The notes: a model not told the origin generated them from the sequence alone. 64,000 nt of DNA from Moringa oleifera (GCA_021397835.1 JAJFZO010000566.1:3534001-3598000); one strand, 5' to 3'. Counted from the stretch's first letter, positions 25,701 to 37,180 are shown. Numbers and translations: made by a program.

Positions 25701-26793
25701 TTTCGTGCCAAGATTTCGTGTCAAGTATTATGATTCGTGCATAGATTACATCATTTCGTGCCAAAGTTACATGATTTCGTATCAAGTATTATGATTTTTG
25801 TTTATATTTAATATTTTGTGACATTTTCACTTGGTTTTTGCAGCACATTGATGATTATTTATACCTATTAAGAAAACGACAAAAGGAGTTTTCAAATGCA
25901 TATAAGCAGGATATATGCATTTGTGACCCTTTACTTTATGTAAGTTTTGATAATTTCCATTGGTCTTTTCTGATTACACTGCATTTTGTTTATTGTTTGA
26001 CAATCTTCTTCATTTTTTTTCCAAATGGTTTTGTAGACATGTTTTTTTCATATATATAATAAGTATCAAGTAGATCTAGATGCTGATGGTCCTCCATCAA
26101 ACTCACAATGGGACACCCACCAATGGGACGATGGTCTTCTTGAGCCTGTGCGCGGAACATTTTGTGATGGCTGACCACCATGGCACACTGTCAATAAGGT
26201 AAAAAAAAAAATTTATCTTCATCACTTTAAGTAATTAAGTTTAGCAATTTTTCATTTCACTGAAATATGAGCAATTGCAGCTATTAGTGCCATGCCATAT
26301 TAGTGGAGCTCATTGGCTTGTTGTTGTCATCGATCTACAAAAATTTAGTTTGCGCATTTATGACTCGTATCGACAACATGTGCCATCAGAAGTGCGAATT
26401 CGACAGCAAAATTGTTTCAGATTCATGCTTCCTAGTTTTTTGTCAAGCGGAGGTTACTTCATCGCCAAACCTGATGTTGCAATTCCTACGGTTCCATTGT
26501 CATGCACATTACATCCAAAATCTCAAGTCCCTCAGCAGAAAACATCGTAAGTTTCAGTCATATCGATTTATTTACATTTATAATGTTACCAGTTTGTTAA
26601 CACATGCTAATTGCCATACTTTCTTCTTTTTTTATGCAGTGGTAATTGCGGCCCTCATATGCTATATGCCATAGAACATTTATTAGCTGGCAAGCCACTG
26701 AAGTACACCGATACCAAAATGCCAAAAATTAGGAAGCACATGACTGTTTATGTATTTGCTAACTCAATTGATGAGAACGATGACTCACAATGA
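22710..26793 (+). pseudogene. Ulp1-like cysteine protease (DUF1985 + C48) of the MULE, broken
   Basis: Multi-exon gene. The first exon (ATG at 22710) encodes a DUF1985-type domain (FEVNEDF..SGLIVHNLL, FCLITGLRFGELP, GLVYLLNAFIKG). A TAG at 23241-23243 interrupts it where the family usually has a Leu codon before WHF. The frame then continues (WHFHLVDNLEAFNSFPWG, YNIFGFVWAL) to a donor at about 23406. Later exons carry acidic linkers (24016-25230) and the C48 protease core. In that core the catalytic His is in GAHWLVVVID near 26310, the Asp in RIYDS near 26362 and the Cys in SGNCGPHML near 26645, with a stop at 26793. All three catalytic residues survive. Exons in the middle are uncertain. The family cleaves SUMO-like tags. 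In MULEs its role is unknown. Confidence 0.8.
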
Positions 26794-27409
26794 CAGCTTA
26801 TGTTATTTTTCACATAACTATTTTGTATTATATTTTTATATGTATATTTTATATATAGAAAGCAATATTGAATGACAGCAATTATCATATGATTTATATG
26901 AAAGATGTTATGAAATTAGGTCAATCTTACATTTAAAATAAGAAAGAATGAGATAGGAGTAATTATGATAAGATTTTAACCAAAACACATTACAAAACTT
27001 AGACAACATGATGATAACAAAAAAAATAATAATAAGCAAGATGTCACGAAATCAGACAATATGATACGATTTCTACCAAAATGATGGTACGAACTACTAA
27101 CAATCATCATACGATTTCATCAAAAAGATGTCACGATGTATGAGACTTCTCACGTTAACAGGATAAGTTATTATCATATGATTCTGGTATACTCCTACGT
27201 GCGTTACCTGTGATAATCTCAAGTACATGATAAGTCAACGGTATCAAAAGATAACAAATCAACAGTTTGGTTCTCAATTGTACAATAAATTAACAATAAT
27301 AAAAAAATATTATATATCATAAGTCAATGATATTATTATCAATTGTAGATAAACAAGGGGTAGCAGTGCAAATCTGTGAGTTATGTCCAGCCACACATTT
27401 TCGTTGCAA
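26794..27409. other. Spacer between the two convergent MULE genes
   Basis: AT-rich spacer with many copies of the TCACGA/TACGAT motif (27040-27140). No gene is seen. Confidence 0.5.
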
Positions 27410-30031
27410 CTATTCAGACACATTCGCTGATTGAGATTGATTTTCTTGATGATGATATTGTGGATTTGAACATGTCAACCGATTATGTCCATATTGGCTA
27501 CACCTAGAACATTTTTTTTGTCGTGTTCTTTCCCCACTGGAGGGTGTTCTTTGCTTTTTTGGACGACCTGCATGCTTACCATTATTCGACGGTAATACAA
27601 CAACATTTTTGACGTCTTCAGGCACATTTCAATCAGACTTGTCACCCACTGGATAGATTGGCTCATTGTATGCTGCTACTAAGTACTCTTGCTTGTAATA
27701 GTCAGAGCAGAGTGTTATAAAATCAATGTTACGCTCCCTGGAAAAAAAATGAAAAATAACGAAGTTATTAAAATAATAATGAAAAATAAAAAAAATGTTT
27801 TCAACAAACAATAAATGTCACCTGGATGCAGCTAGTGCATGTGCACATGGCAACAGATCAGTCTGAAACTCTCTACAAGTGCAAGTACATTCCATGAGGT
27901 TAACAACCACCTCTTTATCCTTGTGCTTCACTACAAATACATTCCAATCAATGTTAGAAGCTGTCATTTGTAATGAAACTTTTTGTCTTTCATTCATCAA
28001 AGTGTGGACCCATTCAGTTAAATGTGCTTTCCAAATCTTAGCTTTCTCATGCCTATCATAAAACCAACGTTGCATCATATCTCTAATGAATTTCAATAAA
28101 GCCATGACGGGTAACTCGCGGGCAAAACGAAGACATGGATTCAAGCTTTCAGCAATATTAGTGGTTATGAGTTGGTATCGTCTTCGAGGGCAATACACAC
28201 GTGACCATTTCTTCGGATCTTCCTTCATGATATATTCAAATGCTTGAGAGTGATGAGCTTGTAATTCAGTCATAAATTGAGTAAATTTAGACTCTCGATA
28301 TGTTCTTGCTGCACTATAGAATATTTTGGACACTTCTTCTCTCTTAAATTTATTCTTTATATTTTGGGCCATATGCCAAGAACATAACCCATGACAAGAA
28401 TCGGGGAAGACATTTACAATGGCCTTTGCAATACTAGCATGACGATCCGATATAATAACCAAGTCATCAACATGACTAATAGCTTCCTTTAGTTGCTCTA
28501 AAAACCATTCCCAAGCCTCATAGTTTTCCGAGTCACCATAACCAAATGCCAGTGGATATATCTGTTCATTTCCATCCTTACACACGGCTACAAACATGAC
28601 ACCATGAAATCTTCCTTTCAAGTGAGTGGCATCGATAGCAATAACTGGTCTAATCACTGAATGGAACCCCCTTAATGATTATCCAAGGGCTATAAAGCAA
28701 TACTTAAATCGATTAGTCTCATCTTCTATGCATATGTGAGCCTTAGTTCCTGGATTAGCTATTTGTAACATGTGACAATATGATGGTAATTGTTGGTATG
28801 ACTCAACTGGGTCACCATAAGTAAGACACAATGCGTATTCTTTCGCCTTCCAAGCTTTGTTATATAAAATTTGTATGCCATATAATTCTTTCATGTCACA
28901 TATGATATCTTTCGACTTAATAATTCTAGCATTTGTGGATAACCGCTGGGCAATAATTTCTTCAATAATAGTAGAAGTTGCTTGTCGATGTCGTCGATGC
29001 AACTCCTCAATTGTGCAAGTGTGGATCAAATCACAATGTCTAATTTGAAAGAATTGTCCTTGTGCAACTTTTACAGCGCGGACCTTCCATGCACAATTTT
29101 TTTCTCTACAAGCAATCTCAAATATTGATTTGTTAGATCTAGTGACTCTAAATTCAAAGTTCTCAGTCAATGCATATATACCCAAAAATCGCTTCAACTC
29201 TTTCTTATTTGAGAAAAATTGACCTCTAATAAGGGTGTCAGTCGGAGTCACTGATTCCATGGTAGAAGCCGAAACAATGCAGTGTAATTCAGCACCCAAC
29301 ACACTATACCTCTTATTAACACCATCACTTATATTATTATGTGCTTCAGGGCATGCAGGTGGCATATAAGGTGGGATCGAATGTGGTACAGAAGGCAAGT
29401 TGTCATCATTAAGCTCAACTTTCATAATGGGTTCAGTTTGCCCTTCTTCAATAGGTTGAGTGGGCTCAATATATGGGACTGGATACTCACACCCAACATC
29501 ATAGTCCATCGACTCATCTAAGTTGATTTCATCAGTATTCTGAGTGTTTTGGGGAGTCTCATGATGGAATAATGTTTCCATGCCTAAATTATTACTCTGA
29601 ACAATTGGATGGGTCTGTACATTGGGAATTGCATCAGTAACCTCATTGCTCCCAATACAAGAGTTTAACTGATTGATTCGTTTTGAATTTTCACCTTCAC
29701 ATATACCATGTGTATTCTCAACATTATATCGCTCTACCAAATCCACAATTACACGGGGTACTATGTTATCATCATACAACATGAACTCAACATCATCATC
29801 ATTCACTAACTCAATTTTCACGGCAGTTTCGTCGGATCTCACTATGGTGTGCAGTGTAATATCATAATTAGAAAAATCTATATCAATGCAAGATTTAACT
29901 AAACCCAATAAATGTGCATGTGTCAAATCCTTTTGGACAACATAACCTCGAGTTTTGATAGTCTTACCAGTATACTCAAAACTTTCTCTTGACTCGGATC
30001 ACTCACCATTCCAAGTTACAATAACACGCAT
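27410..30031 (-). pseudogene. MURA transposase of the MULE, broken
   Basis: Read on the minus strand from ATG at 30031. The N-terminus MRVIVTWNGE is typical of plant MURA. It is stopped at codon 11 (TGA, 30001-29999, a usual Trp position). The frame then runs open as TGKTIKTRGYVVQKDLTHAHLL and a FAR1/MuDR-like region (FSNKKELKRFLGIYALTENF) to a second stop (TAA, 28681-28679). The MULE catalytic core follows: VIAIDATHLKGRF, DLVIISDRHASI, CHGLCSWHMAQNIKNKF and the SWIM finger CTCREFQTDLLPCAHALA. An intron (27821-27739) leads to the last exon, with a third stop (TGA, 27631-27629) and then a CCHC knuckle (CSRCSQYGHNRLTC). No frameshifts were seen. A few point changes killed it. Confidence 0.88.
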
Positions 30032-30119
30032 TCTGCAATGACCATGAAAACATTTCAAAAAAGAAGCAACATGTTTAAAGAAGAACAAAACTAAAGTTCA
30101 GTAAATAAATAACGATTTA

Positions 30120-30570
30120 GGTAAATAAGCAACGATATTATCTCATGTATCGATTTCATTAAAGAATATCAATTGTGAATGAAGTCACGATGGTTCACAA
30201 GATGACACGAATTTGGTGACTAAGTCACGATTTAATCAAACATAGCACGATTCTTTGTCTATGTCACGAAATAAGTAACAATATTATCTCATGTATCGAT
30301 TTCATTAAAGAATATCAATTGTGAATGAAGTCACGATGGTTCACAAGATGGCACGAATTTGGTGACTAAGTCACGATTTAATCAAAAATAGTACGATTCT
30401 TTATCTATGTCACAAAATAAGTAACAATATTATCTCATGTATCGATTTCACTAAAGAATATCAATTGTGAATGAAGTCACGATGGTTCATAAGATGGCAC
30501 GAATTTGGTGACTAAGTCACGATTTAATCAAACATAGCACGATTCTCTGTACATGTTACGATATGCATGA
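30120..30570. repeat. Three tandem 146-bp repeats inside the MULE
   Basis: Units beginning AACAATATTATCTCATGTAT at about 30128, 30276 and 30421, nearly identical. Each holds AGTCACGATGG, ACACGAATTTGG, AGTCACGATTTAATCA and ATAGCACGATTC. They lie upstream of the transposase gene. Confidence 0.85.
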
Positions 30571-30585
30571 TACATTACGATTGTT

Positions 30586-31728
30586 CCTTTCAAACACATA
30601 ATCTTGACAGTGTTAAGATATATTACCTTTCAAATACATATTTGTTGGTCTATTGACCCACCCGAAGACTTTTTGCTTTTGAAGAAGAATAATGTGTTAA
30701 CAAAAACGTGAGCTTGGTTGTGTAAATCTTAGATACAATGTGAAGAGAACTTTCAAACACATAAAATCTTGACAGTACTAAGATACATTACCTTTCAAAT
30801 ACATATTTGTTGATCTATTGACCCACCTGAAGACTTTTTGCTTTTGAAGAAGAAGAATGTGTTACCACAAACGTGAGCTTGGTTGTGTAAATCTTAGATA
30901 CAATCTGAAGAGAACTTTCAAACATATAAAATCTTGACAGTGTTAAGATACATTACCTTTCAAATACATATTTGTTGGTCTATTGACCCACCCGAAGACT
31001 TTTTGCTTTTGAAGAAGAATAATGTGTTACCACAAACGTGAGCTTGGTTGTGTAAATCTTAGATACAACGTGAAGAGAACTTTCAAACACATAAAATCTT
31101 GACAGTGTTAAGATACATTACCTTTCAAATACATATTTGTTAGTCTATTGACCTACCCGAACACTTTTTACGTTTGAAGAACAATGTGTTACCAAAAACG
31201 TGAGCTTGGTTGTGTAAATCTTAGATATAACGTGAAGAGAACTTTCAAACACATAAAATCTTGACAGTGTTAAGATACATTACCTTTCAAATACATATTT
31301 GTTAGACTATTGACCTACCCGAACACTTTTTACGTTTGAAGAACAATGTGTTACCAAAAACGTGAGCTTGGTTGTGTAAATCTTAGATACAACGTGAAAA
31401 GAACTTTCAAACACATAAAATCTTGACAGTGTTAAGATACATTACCTTTCAAATACATATTTGTTAGTCTATTGACCTACCCGAACACTTTTTACGTTTG
31501 AAGAACAATGTGTTACCAAAAACATGAGCTTGGTTGTGTAAATCTTAGATACAATGTGAAGAGAACTTTCAAACACATAAAATCTTCGCAGTATTAAGAT
31601 ACATTATCTTTTAAATACATACCTGTTAGTCTCTTGACCCACCCGAACACTTTTCACTTTTGGAGAATAATGTGTTACCAAAAACACAAGCTGAGTTGTG
31701 TAAATCTTAGTTATAACGTGAAGAGAAC
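30586..31728. repeat. Seven tandem 160-166-bp repeats inside the MULE
   Basis: The unit start CTTTCAAACACATAAAATCT recurs near 30586, 30750, 30914, 31080, 31242, 31403 and 31565. Each unit includes TTAAGATACATTACCTTTCA, CTATTGACCCACCCGAA and CGTGAGCTTGGTTGTGTAAA. Units are about 95 percent alike by eye. The array lies between the right terminal repeat and the transposase gene. Confidence 0.9.
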
Positions 31729-31929
31729 TAACCAAAATCAATTGATTTTGCTTTTGATTCCTTTTCTAGCTTCTGTGTAAGTAGATCTGAGGTACAAACA
31801 TGAAAAAAAAATTTGGGGAAAGAGGCTGGACAAAGAGGGAGAAAGCTCGATGAGAGAGAAAGTTCAATGAGAGAGAATACTAATACTGTGTACTGTTTCT
31901 TTTTTTGAATTTATTTACTTTTTAAGGGT

Positions 31930-32057
31930 ATTATTGTCTTTAATATGGGTATTTTAGTCTTCACAGTACATTAAAGTGCTAAAAACATAAAAGTTAAAAA
32001 AAAATGATTTGTTTTACAAAACAAGAAATAAGAAGTGCTATTTTTATCAATTTCCTC
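31930..32057 (-). repeat. MULE right terminal inverted repeat
   Basis: Reverse complement begins GAGGAAATTGATAAAAATAG, with two AGCACTT blocks placed as in the left end. Confidence 0.75.
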
Positions 32058-32066
32058 AAGAAAATA
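32058..32066. repeat. MULE target-site duplication, right copy
   Basis: AAGAAAATA, identical to 21838-21846. Confidence 0.9.
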
Positions 32067-32597
32067 TATGCTTAAAAAAAGCTTAATTAGCTGACTGTTA
32101 TCAGGCTATTGATGAATTCCAAAACAACAAGATTATATAAACACACCCAACTTGCAGAAGAATTGGCAAAGACCTTCATAAGCTGTCTCACTCATGCAGC
32201 CAAGACGCCAGGTAGGTAAAGCTTTGTAGAAATGACATTCTCTGGACTTGGTCTATATTGCCTCAAATGATTCAAATGATAAGGAAGTGGTAATTAAACT
32301 GAAGAAACTGAGCAAAAGTTAGCTTATGAACAAAGTGTCAAGGAGCCAACTAGTTGCGGCAATATAATTAAATCTAGGTGATGACAAAGCCCTCATGTCC
32401 AACCTGTCATAGAGAAGGTAGATCCTTGTGGTGGGTGTTACATAATTTAACCAAGAAGGGACGACTGGAATGAACATATCACCGTCTGAACCTGTGATGA
32501 TAGATAAATAAATGGGAGCACAAATTGGCAGGAATTGCTATAACAAGCATTTTAGTTATTGAACATAACAAGTTTAAGGTTCTTTACTTCAAAATTG
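32067..32597 (+). promoter_or_regulatory. Upstream region of DC1 pseudogene B2
   Basis: Continues the A-B spacer interrupted by the MULE and matches 8490-9007 and 40160-40670 (TAAGCTGTCTCACTCATGCA, GTGGTAATTAAACTGAAGAA, GATAAATAAATGGG). No gene is seen. Confidence 0.6.
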
Positions 32598-34345
32598 ATG
32601 GAGATTGAACATTTCACCCATGTGCATCCTTTGATTCTCTTGGAAGAGGACGATGGCCGAATTCTCTGCAATGGGTGTCAAAAAGGATTGTCGGGCCCAA
32701 CCTACAGTTGCAGCCACTGCAAATATTTCCTCCATAAGTCCTGTGCTGAGCTTCCACACGAGATCCAGTGTTTCTTTCATCCATGCTCTCTTACTCTCCA
32801 AATAACCAAATACTATGAGGGTGGAATTGTTTACTGTAATGCTTGCAGCAAATCTCACTGGGGTTTGTATTACCATTGTGACTGGTGTCAATATGATGTG
32901 GGCGCTGAATGTGCCCTGCAGGCAACCAAATCGCCTGAAGATGATACGGATCAGCAGATTCGGCACTTCAGCCACGCCCATCCATTGGCAGTTGCAGAGA
33001 AGAAGGAAGAGGATGAAGCTTCTTGCAAAGTATGTGGAAAGCTCTGCTCAGGCCTAGCCTACGGCCGCAACCAATGCAACTTTTTCCTCCATAAGTCTTG
33101 TATGGAGGATTTGCCACAAGTTATCACACACTTCTTCCACCCATGTCCTCTTGTCCTGCTTTCGACTTGTAAGTAATACTGCGGGGCTTGTGACCAAGAA
33201 CGTGCCGGCTTGGCCTTCTGCTGTGGACAGTGTAACATCCTCTTGGATGTTGAATGTGCCCTGCTACCCATCATGGAATCAGAAGGTCCCAAGCAGATCC
33301 CACATTTTAGCCACGGCCCTCTGTTGACACTCTATGAGAATAGGGAGGATAGCAATGATAAAATTTGCTGCAAAGGGTGCAGTCAAAACTGTTTAGGTCC
33401 TACCTATGGTTGCAGCAGATGCAACTTCTATTTACACAAATCGTGTGCTGAATTGCCAAAGATGATCAAACATCCCTTTCATTCTCGGCACCCTCTTCTT
33501 CTGGTTCCTCTCAAGGGCGATGGTTTCTCACCACTTCTCTCTTGTTTCGCCTGCAGCAAGCAATGCGGGTACTTGTCTTACTTCTGCATATCGTGCCCAT
33601 GTCTACTCGACATAAACTGTACTTCGCTAAAGCCCAACATCAAGTACGAAAACCACGAGCACCTTCTCGTTTGGATTGAAGAAGGGTCTGACAAACATTA
33701 CTGCAAAAGCTGCTGGAAGAGCTGCAATGCCTCCCACCTCCGATGCGTGGAATGCAATTTCAGTCTCCATGTGGAGTGTCATCCCTCTGTGCCGCATTCC
33801 ATCAAACACAAGTGCCACATAGGTCCTCTGGCTTTAACTCAGCTGCCTGTCCCTGATGATTTAGATTCAGACGATGAATTTTACTGTGATGCCTGCGAGA
33901 CTTTAAGAGATCCGAAGGACCCCGTTTACTACTGTGCCGAATGCGACTTTATCGCTCACATTGACTGCGTCATTTCAGCGGTACTTCTCATAACCCAATA
34001 TTCATCTGCAACATAACTTCTGAAACATAACAAATAGTTCTGTTCCCAGGTGTTGCCGCAAATTACAGACGAGGGGTCTTCTTCGAAGGAGAAAGATGGG
34101 TCTTCGGTGGATCTTGTTCTTGCAAAACTAGACCGAGACATCGAAGAGGTTCGTGCAGCTATGAAGGAAATGAAACTAGAATCCGAGCGCACGCAAAAGG
34201 CGAGAGAAGAGAAAGAAAAAGAAAGAAAAGTGCTAGAAGCACGATTACAGGCAGCGATAACCAAAACAGAAGCATTTGAAGGCACTTGAGGATGAACGAG
34301 CCCGATTTATTGCATCCACAGAGGCAAACACAGATAGAGTTGCAG
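32598..34345 (+). pseudogene. DC1-domain pseudogene B2 (sister of B1 and B3)
   Basis: Same exon plan as B1: 32598-33980 and 34050-34345. There are three defects. A TAA at 33174-33176 replaces TAT in the fourth DC1 module (B1 and B3 read STCKYYCEAC). CGC at about 33064 turns a zinc-binding Cys into Arg (AYGRNQCNFF against AYGCNQCNFF). A 32-base deletion near 34276, relative to B3, shifts the coiled-coil frame and ends it at 34287-34289. Reading frame is otherwise kept on both sides of the first stop. Splice sites are intact. The gene is most likely dead. Confidence 0.88.
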
Positions 34346-35896
34346 GTAGACCTTTCTTCTTGATTGCATGGAATGGAAAATGTGGTTAATATCATCAAGT
34401 ACGAAATGGCATATACACAATAAATTAAAGGGTAAACATTAAAAATTTAGTTTTTAATTTAAATTTTAAATTAATTATGGGATAAAGTTTTCATAAAAGC
34501 AGAGTTATATATCATGAGATTTTTACCTTTAATTATATTATAAAATTTATATTTTATATAAATCTTCAAATTAATAATTACGAGAAAAATCACTTTCGTT
34601 CCATGTTTTTTGTTAATTTTAATGTCAATGATTTTTTATTTATGAATTTATAATAATACCTTTGTGACCATAAGCATTAAAACTAATGAAGTTTATTAGG
34701 TAGAAGTCTAGTAGGAAAAAATTAAATTGTAAAGTTTTAATTAATATAATTTTGAGTAAATAGCATTTAAAACCTTAAATTTTATCATTTCTCTCCAATT
34801 AAATATTTACTTTCAAAACATATCTAAACAAACTTTACCATTTCTATTTTGCCAAAATTGAACTTTATTGAAAAATTTAAACATTAAAGATATTCAAATT
34901 AGAGATGTTTTAGAATTTTGACTTATAATTTTTTATGGATATAATACAATATTTAAGCTATCATCATAAAAAAGTTTAAAAATTTTTAAGTATTAAAAAT
35001 ATTTTTTTAAAAAAATATACTATTAAAATTTTAAAAAATTCATAAAAAAATCTAATTAGTTAAGAAAAATTTTAAATTTGGCAAATAAAATTAAAATAAA
35101 GTGTAAAATCTATTTGAGAAATTTTTAGTCATTTTTAACAATGAAAAAATTATTAATTTATTATTATTATTTTGAGTGAAGGTTTAATTTAGATAAAATC
35201 AATAAATTAGGATTTATTTGGATACATTTTGAAAGTTAGGGTTTGATCGGAGAGAGAGGATAAAACTCAAAGTTTTAAATGATATTTACCTTATAATTTT
35301 TTATAAATTTTAATTTAAAAATTATACAAAATATAAATCATTATGATATGATTAATTCTTCAATTTTATATATTTTAAATTTACCTTCTTATTCAGATCA
35401 AAATTGGATTATGCCTTTGAAGAATTGGAGATCTTTTAAATGATCATTTAGAAATAACCAAAAAAAAAACACTATTTATTGGAAAGAATTTTAAATATTA
35501 AAAAATCTTTTTTCTTTTTTTCCCAATCTTATTGTCTCACTTTTCTTATTATTTTCAAATTATTTTTTAAAAAAATCAAAGTTTAAAAGATAAAGTTCTA
35601 ATTTTTTCAACTTAAAAATTGAATATAAAATTAAATCAAATGATACAATAAGATTTAAATTTTTTATATATGCCTAAATTAATTTCAACATTTAGTTAGT
35701 AAAATTAATTTTTTAAAATTAAAACTTTTATAAATATTTATTTTTCATTTTTCTATAAAAATTGACACCAATCAAATTTATGAATAACCTAATTCATTAT
35801 ATTATACAAAAAAACTTTAAGTAACTTTTAATGATTATATTTTTTCTTATAAGTTTTAATTTTTATTTATCATTGTTTTTAATGTATTTTTATCAG
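34346..35896 (+). other. AT-rich intron-like region of B2 with inserted repeat
   Basis: Lies between the donor at 34345/34346 and the acceptor TATCAG ending 35896. At 1551 bases it is longer than the matching stretch in B1 (1061) and B3 (691). The excess includes about 34740-35300, which resembles 61370-61830. Confidence 0.5.
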
Positions 35897-36016
35897 CGTT
35901 GTCATCATTATTATCGCTATCATCATCTCTATCAGTGTCATCATTATTAATATCGACGTCTCCAACATTATCGTCATTATCACCGTCATCTTATGCGAAA
36001 TTCTTGTCTCACACAG
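35897..36016 (+). other. Candidate third exon of pseudogene B2 (Ser/Leu-rich)
   Basis: 120 bases, open, between TATCAG and G/GTAATA. Includes ISTSPTLSSLSPSS. See the sister exons after B1 and B3. Confidence 0.4.
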
Positions 36017-36374
36017 GTAATAAATACGATATTTATAAATATTTTATTTAATTTTTTATTAAATATAAAAAATTAAAATAAAGAGTTTTTTTATATCTAT
36101 TTTGTATTATTTTTTGTATTATTTTTAATAAATATTTGATAAGTACGATAAGTCAATGTAAAGTTTAGTCTTACACAAAATAGATCGAATAAACATTACT
36201 AAAATAGTGAATTACTTTAAGTTATATTTAATTTTAAAAATTAAATTAAAATAATTCAAATCATATATGAGTATATTTAAATAGCATAACACCAATTTAA
36301 TTATGCATCAATGGGAACAAAGTGGTTAATAACATAACATCTCTTGCTAACAAAACACTAATAATTAGGCAAAG

Positions 36375-36430
36375 CTTGTGAGCCGATCTCCGACTTTATC
36401 TTGCAAAGAAAATTAACTATATATTACTAG
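36375..36430 (+). other. Candidate terminal exon of pseudogene B2
   Basis: After acceptor GCAAAG, in the phase left by exon 3, it reads ACEPISDFILQRK and then runs to a TAG. It resembles 43573-43613 after B3 (ACESVSGFILQRK stop). Confidence 0.3.
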
Positions 36431-36533
36431 TGCTAATCTCATAAGCTCAAGCTACCCGAGACAAACCTATGCTTATAAATATATTTACATGTTAATAAGT
36501 TCATTTTTATATTAATTGCTGGCTTCCTAAGTA

Positions 36534-36695
36534 TCATGAAGCATAACATGTTTCAAGTTTGATAGCTTCATAAGCTCCGAATGACTTCTCCTTGAGATAA
36601 TTACTTGCTCTTATTTCTCCGTTTGATTTCTCGGAAAGATGAAGCTTTATGCCTGTAAGCGCCGCCACCATGAAAACAAAGATCGTGCCAATACC
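36534..36695 (-). pseudogene. Orphan last exon of a GUB_WAK gene
   Basis: Minus-strand frame GIGTIFVFMVAALTGIKLHL...AYEAIKLETCYAS, stop at 36536-36534. It is a close copy of the membrane-anchor exon of the intact gene at 43751-43932 (GVIFIFMVATIIGIKL...DYEAIKLETC). No extracellular-domain exon follows upstream, and the splice acceptor side has been altered, with a small deletion and a TGA in frame. It is a leftover of segmental duplication. Confidence 0.75.
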
Positions 36696-36699
36696 TACA

Positions 36700-37180
36700 A
36701 GTCAAAAACTTGAACAATTTTGATTGAGAAGATTAATCATCTCGAATACTCATTAACAGTGTTGTATGATCATTGAAATTTTTAATAAAAATATCAATAT
36801 TCAAAATTACCCTAACATGTAATTTTATTTAATTGTATATTCCGCTATACATCTTATAAAAATAATAGTATGTTTACATTTATATCATATATTTTATTAA
36901 TATAGTTGTACCGACATAGAATTATAATGAAACATCAAAAGTTATCTAGTATTTTTAATATATTATCAATAAAATAGTAATATTCAAATTGCAAAATTTT
37001 AAATTTTCATATTTTAAAGATTTTTAAAAAATTTATATTCAATCGTTAAATATTCAGTTAAATTTTCATAATTTGATTGACTTGAAAGATGCAGAGACCA
37101 TAAGAATTTGGAAAATCAGAGTTCGATCTCTAATATTTGACATACTTTAGTTCACTATATAAACATTAATGATCTACTTG
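36700..37180. other. Duplication junction region
   Basis: Up to roughly 37030 the DNA resembles the intron of the GUB_WAK gene (AGAAGATTAATCAT, ATATTATCAATAAAATAGTA shared with about 43950-44100). From about 37180 on it resembles the upstream region of the A genes. The change-over marks the crossover point. Confidence 0.55.

Larger units (their letters stand above)
21847..32057. mobile_element. 10.2-kb Mutator-like element (MULE) with Ulp1 and MURA genes
   Basis: Flanked by a perfect 9-bp direct repeat, AAGAAAATA, at 21838-21846 and 32058-32066. The 9-bp size is typical of MULEs. The ends are inverted repeats. The left begins GGGGAAGTT and has TTTAGCACTT at about 21862 and 21919. The right, reverse complemented, begins GAGGAAATT and has ATAGCACTT then TTTTAGCACTT at matching spacing. 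Similarity fades after roughly 100-150 bases. Inside are a Ulp1-type protease gene on + and a MURA transposase gene on -, tail to tail, both with stop codons. Sister copies of the host flank (near 8480 and 40145) show the unfilled site. The layout agrees with MULE families known to carry Ulp1-like genes (KI-MULE/Kaonashi type). Confidence 0.93.

Noticed and set aside
37050..37145. tRNA or SINE-like stretch with GTTCGATCTC
   Set aside because: A B-box-like string alone; no convincing A box or cloverleaf was found.
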